From: Synechococcus sp. RSCCF101
Lineage (GTDB): Bacteria; Cyanobacteriota; Cyanobacteriia; PCC-6307; Cyanobiaceae
DNA length: 64,000 nucleotides
Direction: 5' to 3'
Assembly: GCF_008807075.1 (NCBI RefSeq)
Contig: NZ_CP035632.1
Span: forward strand, 124,001-188,000
The position numbers and the translations under genes are program-made. The notes under the pieces were generated by a model that was given only the letters and a program-made list of their open reading frames with translations, was not told where the DNA came from and did not search any database. Every line of letters starts with the position of its first letter. Positions within the stretch are counted from its first letter, which is position 1. This document shows positions 51,818 through 60,415 of the stretch, in pieces.

Positions 51818-52114
51818 TCAGGACAGCAGGCCGGGCGCCGTCCGGTCCTGGCGCAGCGGCTGAAAGCGGCGGGATGGACTCTCCTGCATCAGAGCCAGGC
51901 CGGCTCCGGCCAGCAGCAGGATCAGGGCCATCAGGGCCCAGGGGCGACCCATCAGTGCGGCGGGGCGCCAGTTCTGCAGGGGATTTCCCCGCGCTGCGGC
52001 GCGCTGCCGTCGCCGGCCGCCGGAGAGGGGATGGCCGCAGCGGCCGCACACCATCCGCCCCCCCAGGCTGCGGTCGCGTTTGACCGACCAGCTGCCGCAG
52101 CGTTCACAGGACAC
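51818..52114 (-). CDS. Small zinc-ribbon membrane protein
   Basis: The 98-residue protein has an N-terminal zinc ribbon of two CxxC pairs (MSCERCGSWSVKRDRSLGGR, then MVCGRCGHPL), a basic linker (GGRRRQRAAARG) and one membrane span (WALMALILLLAGAGLALM). The domain order suggests the ribbon stays in the cytoplasm on a membrane tether. It begins at GTG (52114). No family or partner is recognised; the next gene is divergent. Confidence 0.65.
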   Translation of the reverse strand: MSCERCGSWSVKRDRSLGGRMVCGRCGHPLSGGRRRQRAAARGNPLQNWRPAALMGRPWALMALILLLAGAGLALMQESPSRRFQPLRQDRTAPGLLS

Positions 52115-52211
52115 GGACCCTCTGCCTCAGCACGGCCGGACCCGCCGGCCTTCGGGAGCACCATTCTGTCGACAGACGGGTTAGGACGGCAGCACCTGTG
52201 TGTCGCCGGCG

Positions 52212-52511
52212 ATGCGTGTCTCGGTCGATCTCTGTCTGGTGCCCATCGGCGTGGGCGTGTCCCTCTCGCCCTATGTGGCGGCCTGTCAGACCGTGCTGCA
52301 GGAGGCCGGTCTCGACCATCAGCTGCAGGCCAACGGCACGGCGGTGGAAGGGGAGTGGGCCGAGGTGTTCGCCGCGATCGAGCGCTGCCACGACGCGGTG
52401 CACGCCCTGGGAGCGCCCCGCATCTACACCGTGCTCAAGGTCAACACCCGCACGGACCGTGACCAGAGCCTCGAGGAGAAGGTCGCCAGCGTCCGGGCCC
52501 GGCTCGCCTGA
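52212..52511 (+). CDS. MTH1187-family thiamine-binding protein
   Basis: The 99-residue protein belongs to the MTH1187/YkoF-related family (TIGR00106, DUF77): MRVSVDLCLVPIGVGVSLSP, AACQTVLQEAGLDHQLQANG, TAVEGEWAEVFAAIERCHDA, and RIYTVLKVNTRTDRDQSLEEK. Members bind thiamine or a related ligand in a ferredoxin-like fold; the biological role is poorly known. The ATG at 52212 fits the family start; a GTG at 52200 would add four residues. Confidence 0.87.
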   Translation: MRVSVDLCLVPIGVGVSLSPYVAACQTVLQEAGLDHQLQANGTAVEGEWAEVFAAIERCHDAVHALGAPRIYTVLKVNTRTDRDQSLEEKVASVRARLA

Positions 52512-52573
52512 GGGCGCTGCCAGAGCCGGATTCCGGCGCTACCTGTGGTGGAGCGGCTGCAGGTGAGGGCGCC

Positions 52574-52885
52574 ATGCCGGACGAGCCGATCACCCCACAT
52601 GCCGGCCCGACGCTCGATCCGGACGGCCAGCTCAGCTATGTGGGTGAGGACGGTCGACGCTACGTGATCCTCGGCCGCGAGGACCTCGACGCGATCGGCG
52701 CCGAGCGGGTGATGGGCACCCTGCGCGATGCCAGCGACCTGTTTCACCAGATCGAGACCCTCTCCCGCCGCTGGCTCGATCAGGTGAGCCGCTCCCCCCT
52801 GCGCCGCAGCGAAGCCCTGGCCCTGCTGCTGGCCAGCATCGAGACGGCTCTTGAGCAGTCGCAGGACGAGGAGCGCGGCTGCTGA
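52574..52885 (+). CDS. Hypothetical 103-residue protein
   Basis: Family not recognised. It starts MPDEPITPHAGPTLDPDGQL, then SYVGEDGRRYVILGREDLDA, and a helical C-terminal half (RVMGTLRDASDLFHQIETLS, EALALLLASIETALEQSQDE). No signal or span. It lies 62 bases after the thiamine-binding gene on the same strand and abuts the convergent membrane-protein gene with no gap. Confidence 0.6.
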   Translation: MPDEPITPHAGPTLDPDGQLSYVGEDGRRYVILGREDLDAIGAERVMGTLRDASDLFHQIETLSRRWLDQVSRSPLRRSEALALLLASIETALEQSQDEERGC

Positions 52886-53374
52886 TCAGCTGCCGCTGCC
52901 ACCGTTGCGCTCGCGGCCCTGGATCGAATAGCCCAGCGCCTCCTCCAGCTTGTCGATCAGCTCGGAGGCCAGGTCCTCCCAGAAGTGGTCGCCGCTGCGG
53001 ATGAAGCTGTCGCGGCGGGCGTAGAGGGTGTTGAGGAAGCGATCGCCCCAGTAGCGCTGGCGGCGGTCGGGCAGCAGGATCGCCGAGACGAACCCGATCC
53101 CCACCAGCAGGGACACCAGCACCGTCACCGCTTCCAGCAGGCCGATCCGCATCAGGATCCAGCCCAGCAGCACCGCGGCGCCGATCAGGCTGAGCAGCGG
53201 CAGCCAGAGCGTGGAGCGGGGCATCAGCAGCTGCAGCGAATCGAAATCCGACACGCCGGCCTGGCGGGCCTCGCGCCGGCTGACGATGGCTCGCTCCCAG
53301 AACAGCAGCGCGATCAGCATCGAGAGGCACCAGCCGCCCGAGACGATCAGCCCGACGGTCCAGAGAATCAACAT
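52886..53374 (-). CDS. Hypothetical membrane protein
   Basis: Family not recognised. The 162-residue protein has an N-terminal span (ILWTVGLIVSGGWCLSMLIA) and two central spans (LWLPLLSLIGAAVLLGWILM and LLEAVTVLVSLLVGIGFVSA). An amphipathic C-terminal region follows (RRQRYWGDRFLNTLYARRDS, ELIDKLEEALGYSIQGRE). The ATG is 17 bases after the stop of the phosphatase gene on the same strand, so it may be cotranscribed with the glucosylglycerate genes. Confidence 0.65.
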   Translation of the reverse strand: MLILWTVGLIVSGGWCLSMLIALLFWERAIVSRREARQAGVSDFDSLQLLMPRSTLWLPLLSLIGAAVLLGWILMRIGLLEAVTVLVSLLVGIGFVSAILLPDRRQRYWGDRFLNTLYARRDSFIRSGDHFWEDLASELIDKLEEALGYSIQGRERNGGSGS

Positions 53375-53390
53375 CCCGGCCTCTCCCCCC

Positions 53391-54212
53391 TCAGCCCGGC
53401 TCGGGCAGGGCCCGGCCGGCCTCGGCCAGCACCCGGCGCACCGCGGCCGCCCAGCCGGCTCCGTGGGGTTCCGGCGCCAGTCGGTAGCGGCCGCGGTTCA
53501 GGTTCTCCTGCAGCTCCGCGTGGGGACCGGTCGCACCGGGCACCACCACCGCCACGTCCGCGGCCTCCAGCAGCGCCAGGTCATTGGGGGAATCGCCCAG
53601 CGCCAGCACCGACGCTCCTTCCGCTCCGAGCCGCCGCTGCAGATGGGCCAGGGCCAGACCCTTGTCCGTGGCCCCGCCGATCAGGTGTGCCAGACGATTG
53701 CCCTGGAGCACCTTGAGGCCCATGGCGGCGGCCGCCGCCTGCACGGCCGGCCAGGTGTCCGCGGGCGGCGGCAGGAAGGGCATGCTCCACTGCCGCTCCA
53801 TCGCCATGGTCAGCGCCTGGCCTCCGAGGCCGGTCAGCCGCCGCACCTGCTCCGGCTCCAGATCCACCAGAGCCGTGAGGGAGACGCCGGTGGCATCCGC
53901 CATCCGCATCAGGGCCTGATGCAGCGACCGGCTGTCCGGGCCGAGTCCCTCATCGCGTTCGGGGGCGTCGCGCTCCAGCAGCACCGCGCCGCCGTTCTCC
54001 ACGATCGCAGGGCCCACCAGGGCCATCTCCCGCTGCAGGCTGCGCACCTCGCTGGCCGTCTTGCTGGTGCAGGGGATCACCGGGATCCCGGCCTGCCGCA
54101 GCACCGCCAGGGTGGCCGCCGCCGGCGACCAGTCGTAGCGGTGATCGAGCAGGGTGCCGTCCAGGTCGGTCACCACCCACCAGTCCGCTGTGCCGTTGCC
54201 GGTCGCTGTCAT
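53391..54212 (-). CDS. gpgP: HAD-IIB phosphatase, probable glucosyl-3-phosphoglycerate phosphatase
   Basis: This HAD hydrolase resembles mannosyl-/glucosyl-3-phosphoglycerate phosphatases, which release glucosylglycerate, a compatible solute. The 273-residue protein has motif I WVVTDLDGTLLDH (Asp16 nucleophile, Asp18), motif II PCTSKTASEV, a small cap domain (MERQWSMPFLPPPAD), and motif III/IV GGATDKGLAL plus ALGDSPNDLALLE. The ATG at 54212 overlaps the stop of the phosphorylase gene (ATGA). Glucosylglycerate rather than mannosylglycerate is inferred from the neighbouring gpgS and GH13_18 genes. Confidence 0.82.
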   Translation of the reverse strand: MTATGNGTADWWVVTDLDGTLLDHRYDWSPAAATLAVLRQAGIPVIPCTSKTASEVRSLQREMALVGPAIVENGGAVLLERDAPERDEGLGPDSRSLHQALMRMADATGVSLTALVDLEPEQVRRLTGLGGQALTMAMERQWSMPFLPPPADTWPAVQAAAAAMGLKVLQGNRLAHLIGGATDKGLALAHLQRRLGAEGASVLALGDSPNDLALLEAADVAVVVPGATGPHAELQENLNRGRYRLAPEPHGAGWAAAVRRVLAEAGRALPEPG

Positions 54213-55978
54213 CCCAGCCCCTGCAGCCACAGCACCCCGTAGGGCGGGATGGTGGGCGTGGCGGCTTCCAGCAGGGAACCGCTGAGTCGGTCCACCAGGG
54301 GCTGGGGAGCGAGCGGCTGGCCGTCAGCGGCCTGAAGCAGCCGGGCCAGGGGCAGATTCAGCCGCTCGGCGGTCATGTTGTGCACGGCCCACACGTGATG
54401 GCCATCTTCACCCCGCCGCAGCAGCACCAGATCGCTGCGGCTGCCGCTGAGGCAGCGCATCGGCGCCTCCGGATGGAAGGCCCTGAGCTGATGGCGCACC
54501 CGCAGGGCGTGGCCGATGGCGGCCAGGGCCCGGGCGGCGGGCGCATCGGGATCGCGCAGGCGCCGGTTCACCGCCTCCTCGAGAAACCGTTCCCGGTTGA
54601 GGTCACGCCGCAGGCCGGTGCGCGCGAAGCGCCCCCGGTCGTTGCGGGAGGTGAGCAGGGTGGGCAGGTAGAAGGCCGGCACCCCCGCCAGCGCCGCCAC
54701 CAGCAGCTGGCTGCAGAGGTAGCGCTCCCACTGCAGGGTGTCGCCGCCACCGCTGTCCGCCATGGCGCTCCACCAGGTGATGTTGATCTCGTAGGGGCTG
54801 TCGCTGCCGTCGGCCCGGCGCCGGTGGCTGATCAGTCCCCCCTGGATCTCGCAGTGGCGCAGCAGGCGCTGCAACCGCTCCTCCGGCATCAGACCCTCCA
54901 CGGGTCGCAGGCCGATGCCGTCGTGGGAGGCGGAGAAGTTGAGCAGCGCCGTGCCCGCCGGCAGCACCGGCCAGCGGCAGAGCCAGCTGTTGAGCAGGTC
55001 GGCCCGGCCGCTGGTGAGGCACTCCAGCAGCAGCGGCGGCAGGGGGAAGTTGTAGGCCAGCTGGGCTTCATCGCCCGGCCGCAGGTAGGAGAGGTTCTCC
55101 TCCTCCGGCACGTTCGTCTCGCTCACCATCACGGCTGCGAACTCCCGGGCCTGCAGCACCATGCGCAGCACCTTCACCAGCGCGTGGGTGCGCGGCAGGT
55201 GAATGCAGGAGCTGCCGGCCTCCTTCCAGAGGAACCCCACCGCATCGAGGCGGATCCAGTGGGCTCCGTGGCTGAGCAGCCGATCGATCTGGGCCACGAA
55301 CTCCACCAGCACGGCGGGGTTGCGCCAGTCCAGATCCACCTGGTCCGGGCCGAAGGTGGTCCACAGCTCCCGCGGTCCCTGCGCCGTCTCCACCCGGGTG
55401 AACAGGGCCGAGCTGCGCGGCCGCACCACCTGGTCCCAGCCCTCCTCGGACGGGCGGGCCAGCACCATCTGTCCGCCGGGGACCGCACCACGGCGGAAGT
55501 CCTGCACCCAGCGGTGCGAGGAGGACACATGGTTCAGCACCAGATCGGCCATCAGGGTGCGGCCCTCCGCCAGGGCGGCCAGATCCACCCAGTCGCCGTA
55601 GGCGGGATCGATGCGGGTGTGGTTGCTGATGGCGAAGCCGCCGTCGCTGGTGGATTCCAGAAACGGCAGCACATGCAGCACCGGAAACAGCCCGGGGCAG
55701 TGCTGATCGAGGAAGCGGCGCAGGGTGCGCAGTCCCGGTTCGCCCGGTGCCTGGACGGCATCGGCGTAGCCGATCAGCACCGCGGTGCGCTGATCCCAGC
55801 CTGCAGTGGCCGGGGCCGGCGTCCGCTGCAGCCGATGCGACAACAGGGCCGCGGCCATGCCGGGAGGATGGTCGCCGTAGATCCACCAGAGCAGATCGTC
55901 CAGTCGTCCCACATCGGATCGGCCGCCCTCCAGGGGGGGGTCCGTCGATCCGATGGCTTCCGGGGGTGCCTCATCCAT
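54209..55978 (-). CDS. GH13_18 phosphorylase, probable glucosylglycerate phosphorylase
   Basis: A sucrose-phosphorylase-like GH13 enzyme. Subfamily 18 includes sucrose, glucosylglycerol and glucosylglycerate phosphorylases; context with gpgS and gpgP favours glucosylglycerate. The 589-residue protein has the catalytic nucleophile Asp245 (HWIRLDAVGFLWKE), acid/base Glu287 (VMVSETNVPEEENLSYL) and the third carboxylate Asp353 (FSASHDGIGLRP), plus LVLNHVSSSHRWV. It is divergent from gpgS (about 120 bases between starts) and coupled to gpgP. Sucrose phosphorylase remains an alternative. Confidence 0.85.
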   Translation of the reverse strand: MDEAPPEAIGSTDPPLEGGRSDVGRLDDLLWWIYGDHPPGMAAALLSHRLQRTPAPATAGWDQRTAVLIGYADAVQAPGEPGLRTLRRFLDQHCPGLFPVLHVLPFLESTSDGGFAISNHTRIDPAYGDWVDLAALAEGRTLMADLVLNHVSSSHRWVQDFRRGAVPGGQMVLARPSEEGWDQVVRPRSSALFTRVETAQGPRELWTTFGPDQVDLDWRNPAVLVEFVAQIDRLLSHGAHWIRLDAVGFLWKEAGSSCIHLPRTHALVKVLRMVLQAREFAAVMVSETNVPEEENLSYLRPGDEAQLAYNFPLPPLLLECLTSGRADLLNSWLCRWPVLPAGTALLNFSASHDGIGLRPVEGLMPEERLQRLLRHCEIQGGLISHRRRADGSDSPYEINITWWSAMADSGGGDTLQWERYLCSQLLVAALAGVPAFYLPTLLTSRNDRGRFARTGLRRDLNRERFLEEAVNRRLRDPDAPAARALAAIGHALRVRHQLRAFHPEAPMRCLSGSRSDLVLLRRGEDGHHVWAVHNMTAERLNLPLARLLQAADGQPLAPQPLVDRLSGSLLEAATPTIPPYGVLWLQGLG

Positions 55979-56097
55979 GCGGTGCAGCCTCCGGCAGAGA
56001 GGACATCACGACTGTTTCGTTCACCACTGTTCGGCGCAACCGCCTCCGAGCCCGGGATCCCGTTCCGTTCTGCCGATTCGCCCGTCTCCTCCCCGTC

Positions 56098-57384
56098 ATG
56101 GACTTTCTGCAGGACGCCATCACCACCGTTCATGACTACGGCCGTCCCGATGGGGCGATCCAGGCCCACCTGCAGTCGCGTCTGCGTCAGCACCCGACCT
56201 GGGTGCTCATTCCCTGCCTGTTCGAGGAGTTCCAGCGGCCCGCCCTCACCCTCATCCGCGATGTGCTGCGGGAGTTCACCGGCCTCGGGGGCCTGCTGAT
56301 CGCCCTGGCCGCGGAGGCTCCCGAGGAGGTGGAGGCGGCCCGGGCCTTCTTCGCCGATGTGCCCTTCCCGGTGCGTGTCCTCTGGACCAATGGTCCGGCC
56401 GTGCGGGAGCTGCTGGCCGATGTGCACCAGCGCGGTCTCGACGTGCTGGGTCCGCCGGGCAAGGGCTGGGCGGTGTGGCAGGGCCTGGGGGTGGCCAGCC
56501 TCGATGCGGAGCTGATCGCGCTCTTCGACGCCGACATCCGCACCTTCTCGCCGGCCTACCCGCTGCGGATGCTGGCCCCCCTGCTGGAGCCGTCCGACGG
56601 CATCGCCTACGTCAAGGCGTTCTACAGCCGCCTCTCGGTGGAGGAGGGCCGGCTGCACGGACGGGCCACGCGGCTGTTCGTCTCACCGGTGCTCCAGTCG
56701 CTCGAGCAGCTGATGGGGGCCAGTCCGTTTCTGCGCTACCTGCAGTCCTTCCGGTATCCCCTGGCCGGCGAATTCGCCTTCACCCGCGACCTGGCGATGA
56801 ACCTGCGCATCCCCTGCGACTGGGGTCTGGAGATCGGCCTGCTCTCGGAGGTGTACCGGCATGTGGCCATCTGCCGCATCGCCCAGGTGGATCTCGGCAT
56901 CTTCGATCACAAGCACAAGGCCATCGGAGCCGGGCCGGACGAAGGGCTGCAGCGCATGTGCCGGGAGATCCTCGCCAGCCTGCTGCGGGGGCTGATGGAG
57001 CACGAGTCGCGGGCCCTCACCTCCGAGCAACTCTCGGCCCTGGAGGTGGTCTATCGCCGTGTGGCGGAGGACCGGGTGCGGCAGCACGCCTTCGATGCCC
57101 GTCTCAACGGCCTCCCCTACGACCGCCACGGCGAGGAGAACGCCGTGAAGGACTTCACCGCCCTGCTCAGGCCGGGCTGCACCTCGTTCATGGAGCGCCC
57201 CTCCGGCTGGCGCATGCCCAGCTGGTCGCGGGCGCTGGCCTTTGATCCCGGTCTGCGGGAGACCCTGCGGGATGTGGGCTCCAGTCTGGCGACCTCGCCG
57301 GCCGGCACTCCCGCCACCGCGGCGGCCAGCCCGGCCCCGGCCCCCGTGCGCCGCCCCGCGACCCGCCGGTTGCGCACCGCCTGA
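56098..57384 (+). CDS. gpgS: Glucosyl-3-phosphoglycerate synthase
   Basis: A GT81 retaining glycosyltransferase that joins NDP-glucose to 3-phosphoglycerate, the first step to glucosylglycerate. The 428-residue protein has the family pattern VLIPCLFEEFQRPALTLI, a PPGKGWAVWQGLGVA loop, and the metal-binding DAD at 144-146 (LIALFDADIRTF). Further on are GEFAFTRDLAMNLRIPCDWG and DLGIFDHKHKAIGA. The C-terminal 50 residues are Ala/Pro/Arg-rich and probably disordered. The ATG at 56098 matches family starts; the frame is open further upstream but is antisense to the phosphorylase gene. Glucosylglycerate is an osmolyte used by picocyanobacteria, notably under nitrogen limitation. Confidence 0.9.
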   Translation: MDFLQDAITTVHDYGRPDGAIQAHLQSRLRQHPTWVLIPCLFEEFQRPALTLIRDVLREFTGLGGLLIALAAEAPEEVEAARAFFADVPFPVRVLWTNGPAVRELLADVHQRGLDVLGPPGKGWAVWQGLGVASLDAELIALFDADIRTFSPAYPLRMLAPLLEPSDGIAYVKAFYSRLSVEEGRLHGRATRLFVSPVLQSLEQLMGASPFLRYLQSFRYPLAGEFAFTRDLAMNLRIPCDWGLEIGLLSEVYRHVAICRIAQVDLGIFDHKHKAIGAGPDEGLQRMCREILASLLRGLMEHESRALTSEQLSALEVVYRRVAEDRVRQHAFDARLNGLPYDRHGEENAVKDFTALLRPGCTSFMERPSGWRMPSWSRALAFDPGLRETLRDVGSSLATSPAGTPATAAASPAPAPVRRPATRRLRTA

Positions 57385-57453
57385 GCCTCCCCCGGCTCCC
57401 GCCCGCGAGCAGCCCCGGTCCGCTCTGCGTAAGGTGGCCGCGCCTCACTGCGC

Positions 57454-57864
57454 ATGGGTATGGCCGATCTGCCCCGGGGCTACACGGTGCTTGCCTGGCT
57501 CGGCCTCGCCGCCAACCTGCTGGCCTTCCCGGCGGTGGCTCTGGATCTGGCCACCGACGCGCACCTGAAGGTGCTCAATCTGGTCATGGCCTGCAGCGTG
57601 GCCTGGCCCGATGCCGTGGTGGGCGTGGTGGCCTGCGCTGCCCTGCTGGCCCGCCGCCGCTGGGGCATCGTCGTGGCGATCGTGGCCCTCTCGCTCGCTC
57701 TGGCCGGCAGCCTTCCCTATGTGATCGTGCGGCTGGTGCTGGTGCCCGATCAGCGCCTGCCCCTGGCGCTCGGGGCGTCGGCCTTCTGGCTGCTGAACCT
57801 GCTGGCCCTGATCTACTGGTGCCGCCCCGTGCATCGCCGGCGGCTGGCGGTGTACCGGGTCTGA
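57454..57864 (+). CDS. Hypothetical membrane protein
   Basis: Family not recognised. The 136-residue protein has four likely spans (YTVLAWLGLAANLLAFPAVA, AVVGVVACAALLARRRWGIV, IVALSLALAGSLPYVIVRLV, and ALGASAFWLLNLLALIYW) and short polar ends. It may be cotranscribed with gpgS (about 70 bases apart) and with the next small membrane protein. A second ATG two codons on (57460) is an alternative start. Confidence 0.65.
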   Translation: MGMADLPRGYTVLAWLGLAANLLAFPAVALDLATDAHLKVLNLVMACSVAWPDAVVGVVACAALLARRRWGIVVAIVALSLALAGSLPYVIVRLVLVPDQRLPLALGASAFWLLNLLALIYWCRPVHRRRLAVYRV

Positions 57865-57882
57865 GGTCAGCGGAATCCGGCC

Positions 57883-58221
57883 ATGGTGGATGGGGTGCTC
57901 AACTGGGCCTCGCTGGCCGGGGTGCTGCTGCTCTTCGGGGGGCTGCCTCTGGCGGTGTCGGCCGGATTCCAGCTGGTGCTGCAGCTGATGGGCCGCGCCC
58001 GTCTGGCTGATGGACTGGTCACCCTCGCTCTGCTGCAGGGGCTGCTGCTGCTGCTGCGCATGGCCATGCCCGCCATGGGTCTGGTGCTGATCCTGCAGGG
58101 CTGGCGCCTGGATTCGGCCCTGCAGCTGGCGGTGGCCCTCCTGGCCATCGCCGCCTTCCTCGAGGCCGTGGCCGGCACCCTGCGCGACCTCGACGGCTGG
58201 CAGCAGCGCCGCCGGCGTTAG
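57883..58221 (+). CDS. Hypothetical membrane protein
   Basis: Family not recognised. Its 112 residues hold three likely spans (WASLAGVLLLFGGLPLAVSA; LLQGLLLLLRMAMPAMGLVL; LAVALLAIAAFLEAVAG) and it ends with a basic QQRRRR. It starts 18 bases after the previous membrane-protein gene, and its stop overlaps the convergent pgpH-like gene by 4 bases. Confidence 0.6.
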   Translation: MVDGVLNWASLAGVLLLFGGLPLAVSAGFQLVLQLMGRARLADGLVTLALLQGLLLLLRMAMPAMGLVLILQGWRLDSALQLAVALLAIAAFLEAVAGTLRDLDGWQQRRRR

Positions 58222-60341
58222 GCCGGGTAGCCGCGGCGGGCGGGGATCGGATAGGGGATGCGCCGGTGCCGCATGCGCCGCCAGACGCGGACGAAGGCGC
58301 GGATCAGCAGCTCCACCTCCGCCCGGCTCAGGCCGCTGTGGGCCAGCTGGCCATCGCGCAGGCGGGCCTCCACGATGCGGCGCACCGTGTCGCGGGCCTG
58401 CTGGTCACTGGTTTCGGGCGGCAGCGAGCGCAGGGCGGCTTCACAGCCATCGGCCAGCATCAGGATTCCCGTCTCGCGGGAGCGGGGTGCGGGGCCCCGA
58501 TAGCGGAAGTCCGCCTCCGGGGTGGCGGCATCGCGCTGGCGCGCCTGATGGAAGAAGTAACCCATCTTCAGGGTGCCCTGGTGCTCGGGGATGAAATCGG
58601 CCACCGAACGGGGCAGCCTGTGGCGGCGGGCCAGCTTGAGGCCCTCATCCACATGGGCCTGGAGGATGCGGGCGCTGCCGCGGGGATCGTCGAGCTGGTC
58701 GTGGGGATTGGGGCCGTCGACCTGGTTCTCGATGAACCATTGCGGCGCATGCAGTTTGCCCACGTCGTGATACAGGGCGCCGGTGCGGATCAGGTCCACG
58801 TCGGCGCCGATCGTGCGGGCCCCCTCCTCCGCCAGGCCGCAGATCATCAGGGTGTGCTCGAAGGTGCCGGGAGCCTCCTTCGAGAGGCGCCGCAGCAGCG
58901 GCCGCTCCTGGTCGGCCAGCTCCAGCAGCCGGGCCCGGGTCAGCAGCCCGAAGAAGGTCTCGATCAGCGGTGCCAGTAGCAGCCCCACCATCACAAGGAC
59001 GCCCATCAGGGCCGCCTCGCCGGCCAGCTCGCCGCCGTCGGCCCCCACTTCACGGAAGTAGGCGCTGAACAGGCCCGAGCGCAGCAGCAGCACCTGGAAC
59101 AGCAGCGCCCCGAGCGGCAGCAGCAGGGCGAGTTGCAGCAGCTGAGCCCTGCTGCGCTGGCGGCCAGCCAGCACGGCGCTGAGGGCGGCCACACCGGCGC
59201 CCACCAGCAGCTGGGCCTCGCCGATGCCATCCACCGGGGTGGGCCAGAGCAGGGCCGCCGCCGCCAGCCAGGCCAGCCCCGCCGTGGCCCCCAGCCCCTG
59301 GCTGATGAGCAGGGTGGGCGGCACCAGCAGGGCCAGCGGGCTGACGGCCGGACCGGCGCCGACGCCGGCCCAGAGCTTGAGCACCTGAACGGTCACCAGC
59401 ACCCCGAGGGCGAGCAGCGCCTGACGGGCTTCCAGCGAGGGGCGGTCCCGCCGCATCAGCAGCACCATCACCGCACTCACGGCCAGGCCCTCGGCGAAGC
59501 GCCCGGCCCAGTCGCGCGGGCTGGGGCCGCGGCTGACCATGCCGAAGTGGTCCAGCACGTCGTAGGCCTGGGGGCTGATGGTCTCGCCCTTGCGGATGAT
59601 CAGATCGCCCCGCTGCACTTCGATCGTGGGGATGCCCTCCTTGGTGAGGAGCTTCTCGATCAGGCGGCTGCTCAGGTCGGGATCGGTGCGCAGGTTGGTC
59701 TGGCCGCTGAGGGTCTGACTCAGCAGCCGCGCGCCGAGGCTGCGGGGCGGCGCCCCGGCCTCGCCGAGGTCGCTGAGCTGAAGATCGGCCGCCTGCCGCA
59801 GCTGCAGTTCAGCCAGGCTGGGCACCACCCCCTGGCGCAGCATCCGCTCCAGCGCGCGGCGCAGCGCCATGTCCCAGCTGCGGCGCTGGGCGTCGTCGCG
59901 GGCGGTCAGCCAGGCCCGTTCCGCATCGTTGAGGCTGATGGGCTCGACACGCTCCTCACCGGCGCTGGCCCAGGTCTGCAGCCGCACCAGCTGGCGTTCG
60001 AGGGCGAGCCGGAGCTCGTGGCTCGCCTCCTCGTCCACCACTTCCACATAGGTGCGGGGGATGAGCTGGGAGCGGCGCTGATCCAGCAGCGTCCGGTCCT
60101 CCACCACGGCATCGGCCGGAGCGCGTCGCTCGAACGGCGCCGCCATGCCCGGCCGCAGGCTCGGCTCGAACAGCCAGGGCCAGCTGGAGAGCAGGGCGAC
60201 CAGCAGACAGGCGGCCAGCACCAGCAGCCGCCCACCCGCCGACCAGCGCAGGATCGGGCCCCGTGGCTCCTGCAGGCGTCTCCAGACGCGGCCGAGGCGC
60301 CCTGGCCGCTGCTGCCGCCACATCCGTCTGCGGAGAGGCAC
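58218..60341 (-). CDS. PgpH-like 7TM-HD phosphodiesterase
   Basis: A membrane HD-domain phosphohydrolase of the 7TMR-HD class; PgpH of Firmicutes degrades cyclic di-AMP. The 707-residue protein has an N-terminal span, an extracytoplasmic domain (residues about 65-275, with RKGETISPQAYDVLDHFG near its end), a block of seven spans, and a cytoplasmic HD domain: HTLMICGLAEEGARTIGAD, YHDVGK with His525-Asp526, and EHQGTLKMGYF. Cyclic di-AMP as substrate is an inference from the family. The start is 74 bases from the divergent folD start. Confidence 0.87.
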   Translation of the reverse strand: MPLRRRMWRQQRPGRLGRVWRRLQEPRGPILRWSAGGRLLVLAACLLVALLSSWPWLFEPSLRPGMAAPFERRAPADAVVEDRTLLDQRRSQLIPRTYVEVVDEEASHELRLALERQLVRLQTWASAGEERVEPISLNDAERAWLTARDDAQRRSWDMALRRALERMLRQGVVPSLAELQLRQAADLQLSDLGEAGAPPRSLGARLLSQTLSGQTNLRTDPDLSSRLIEKLLTKEGIPTIEVQRGDLIIRKGETISPQAYDVLDHFGMVSRGPSPRDWAGRFAEGLAVSAVMVLLMRRDRPSLEARQALLALGVLVTVQVLKLWAGVGAGPAVSPLALLVPPTLLISQGLGATAGLAWLAAAALLWPTPVDGIGEAQLLVGAGVAALSAVLAGRQRSRAQLLQLALLLPLGALLFQVLLLRSGLFSAYFREVGADGGELAGEAALMGVLVMVGLLLAPLIETFFGLLTRARLLELADQERPLLRRLSKEAPGTFEHTLMICGLAEEGARTIGADVDLIRTGALYHDVGKLHAPQWFIENQVDGPNPHDQLDDPRGSARILQAHVDEGLKLARRHRLPRSVADFIPEHQGTLKMGYFFHQARQRDAATPEADFRYRGPAPRSRETGILMLADGCEAALRSLPPETSDQQARDTVRRIVEARLRDGQLAHSGLSRAEVELLIRAFVRVWRRMRHRRIPYPIPARRGYPA

Positions 60342-60415
60342 CGTTCAGCGAAAGGCAACCTGAACGCTAGCCGTGCTGCCGTCGGCCGGATGATGGCGTC
60401 CTCTCGAGCGAACCC

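Noticed and set aside
17107..53046. HIP1 octamers GCGATCGC as a possible regulatory array
   Set aside because: Five scattered single sites (17107, 26064, 26124, 50156, 53039) fit the genome-wide cyanobacterial HIP1 pattern, not a local function.
54380..56299. Long plus-strand frame (639 codons) opposite the GH13_18 gene and running into gpgS
   Set aside because: Same shadow effect; gpgS itself starts at 56098 in a different frame and matches its family.
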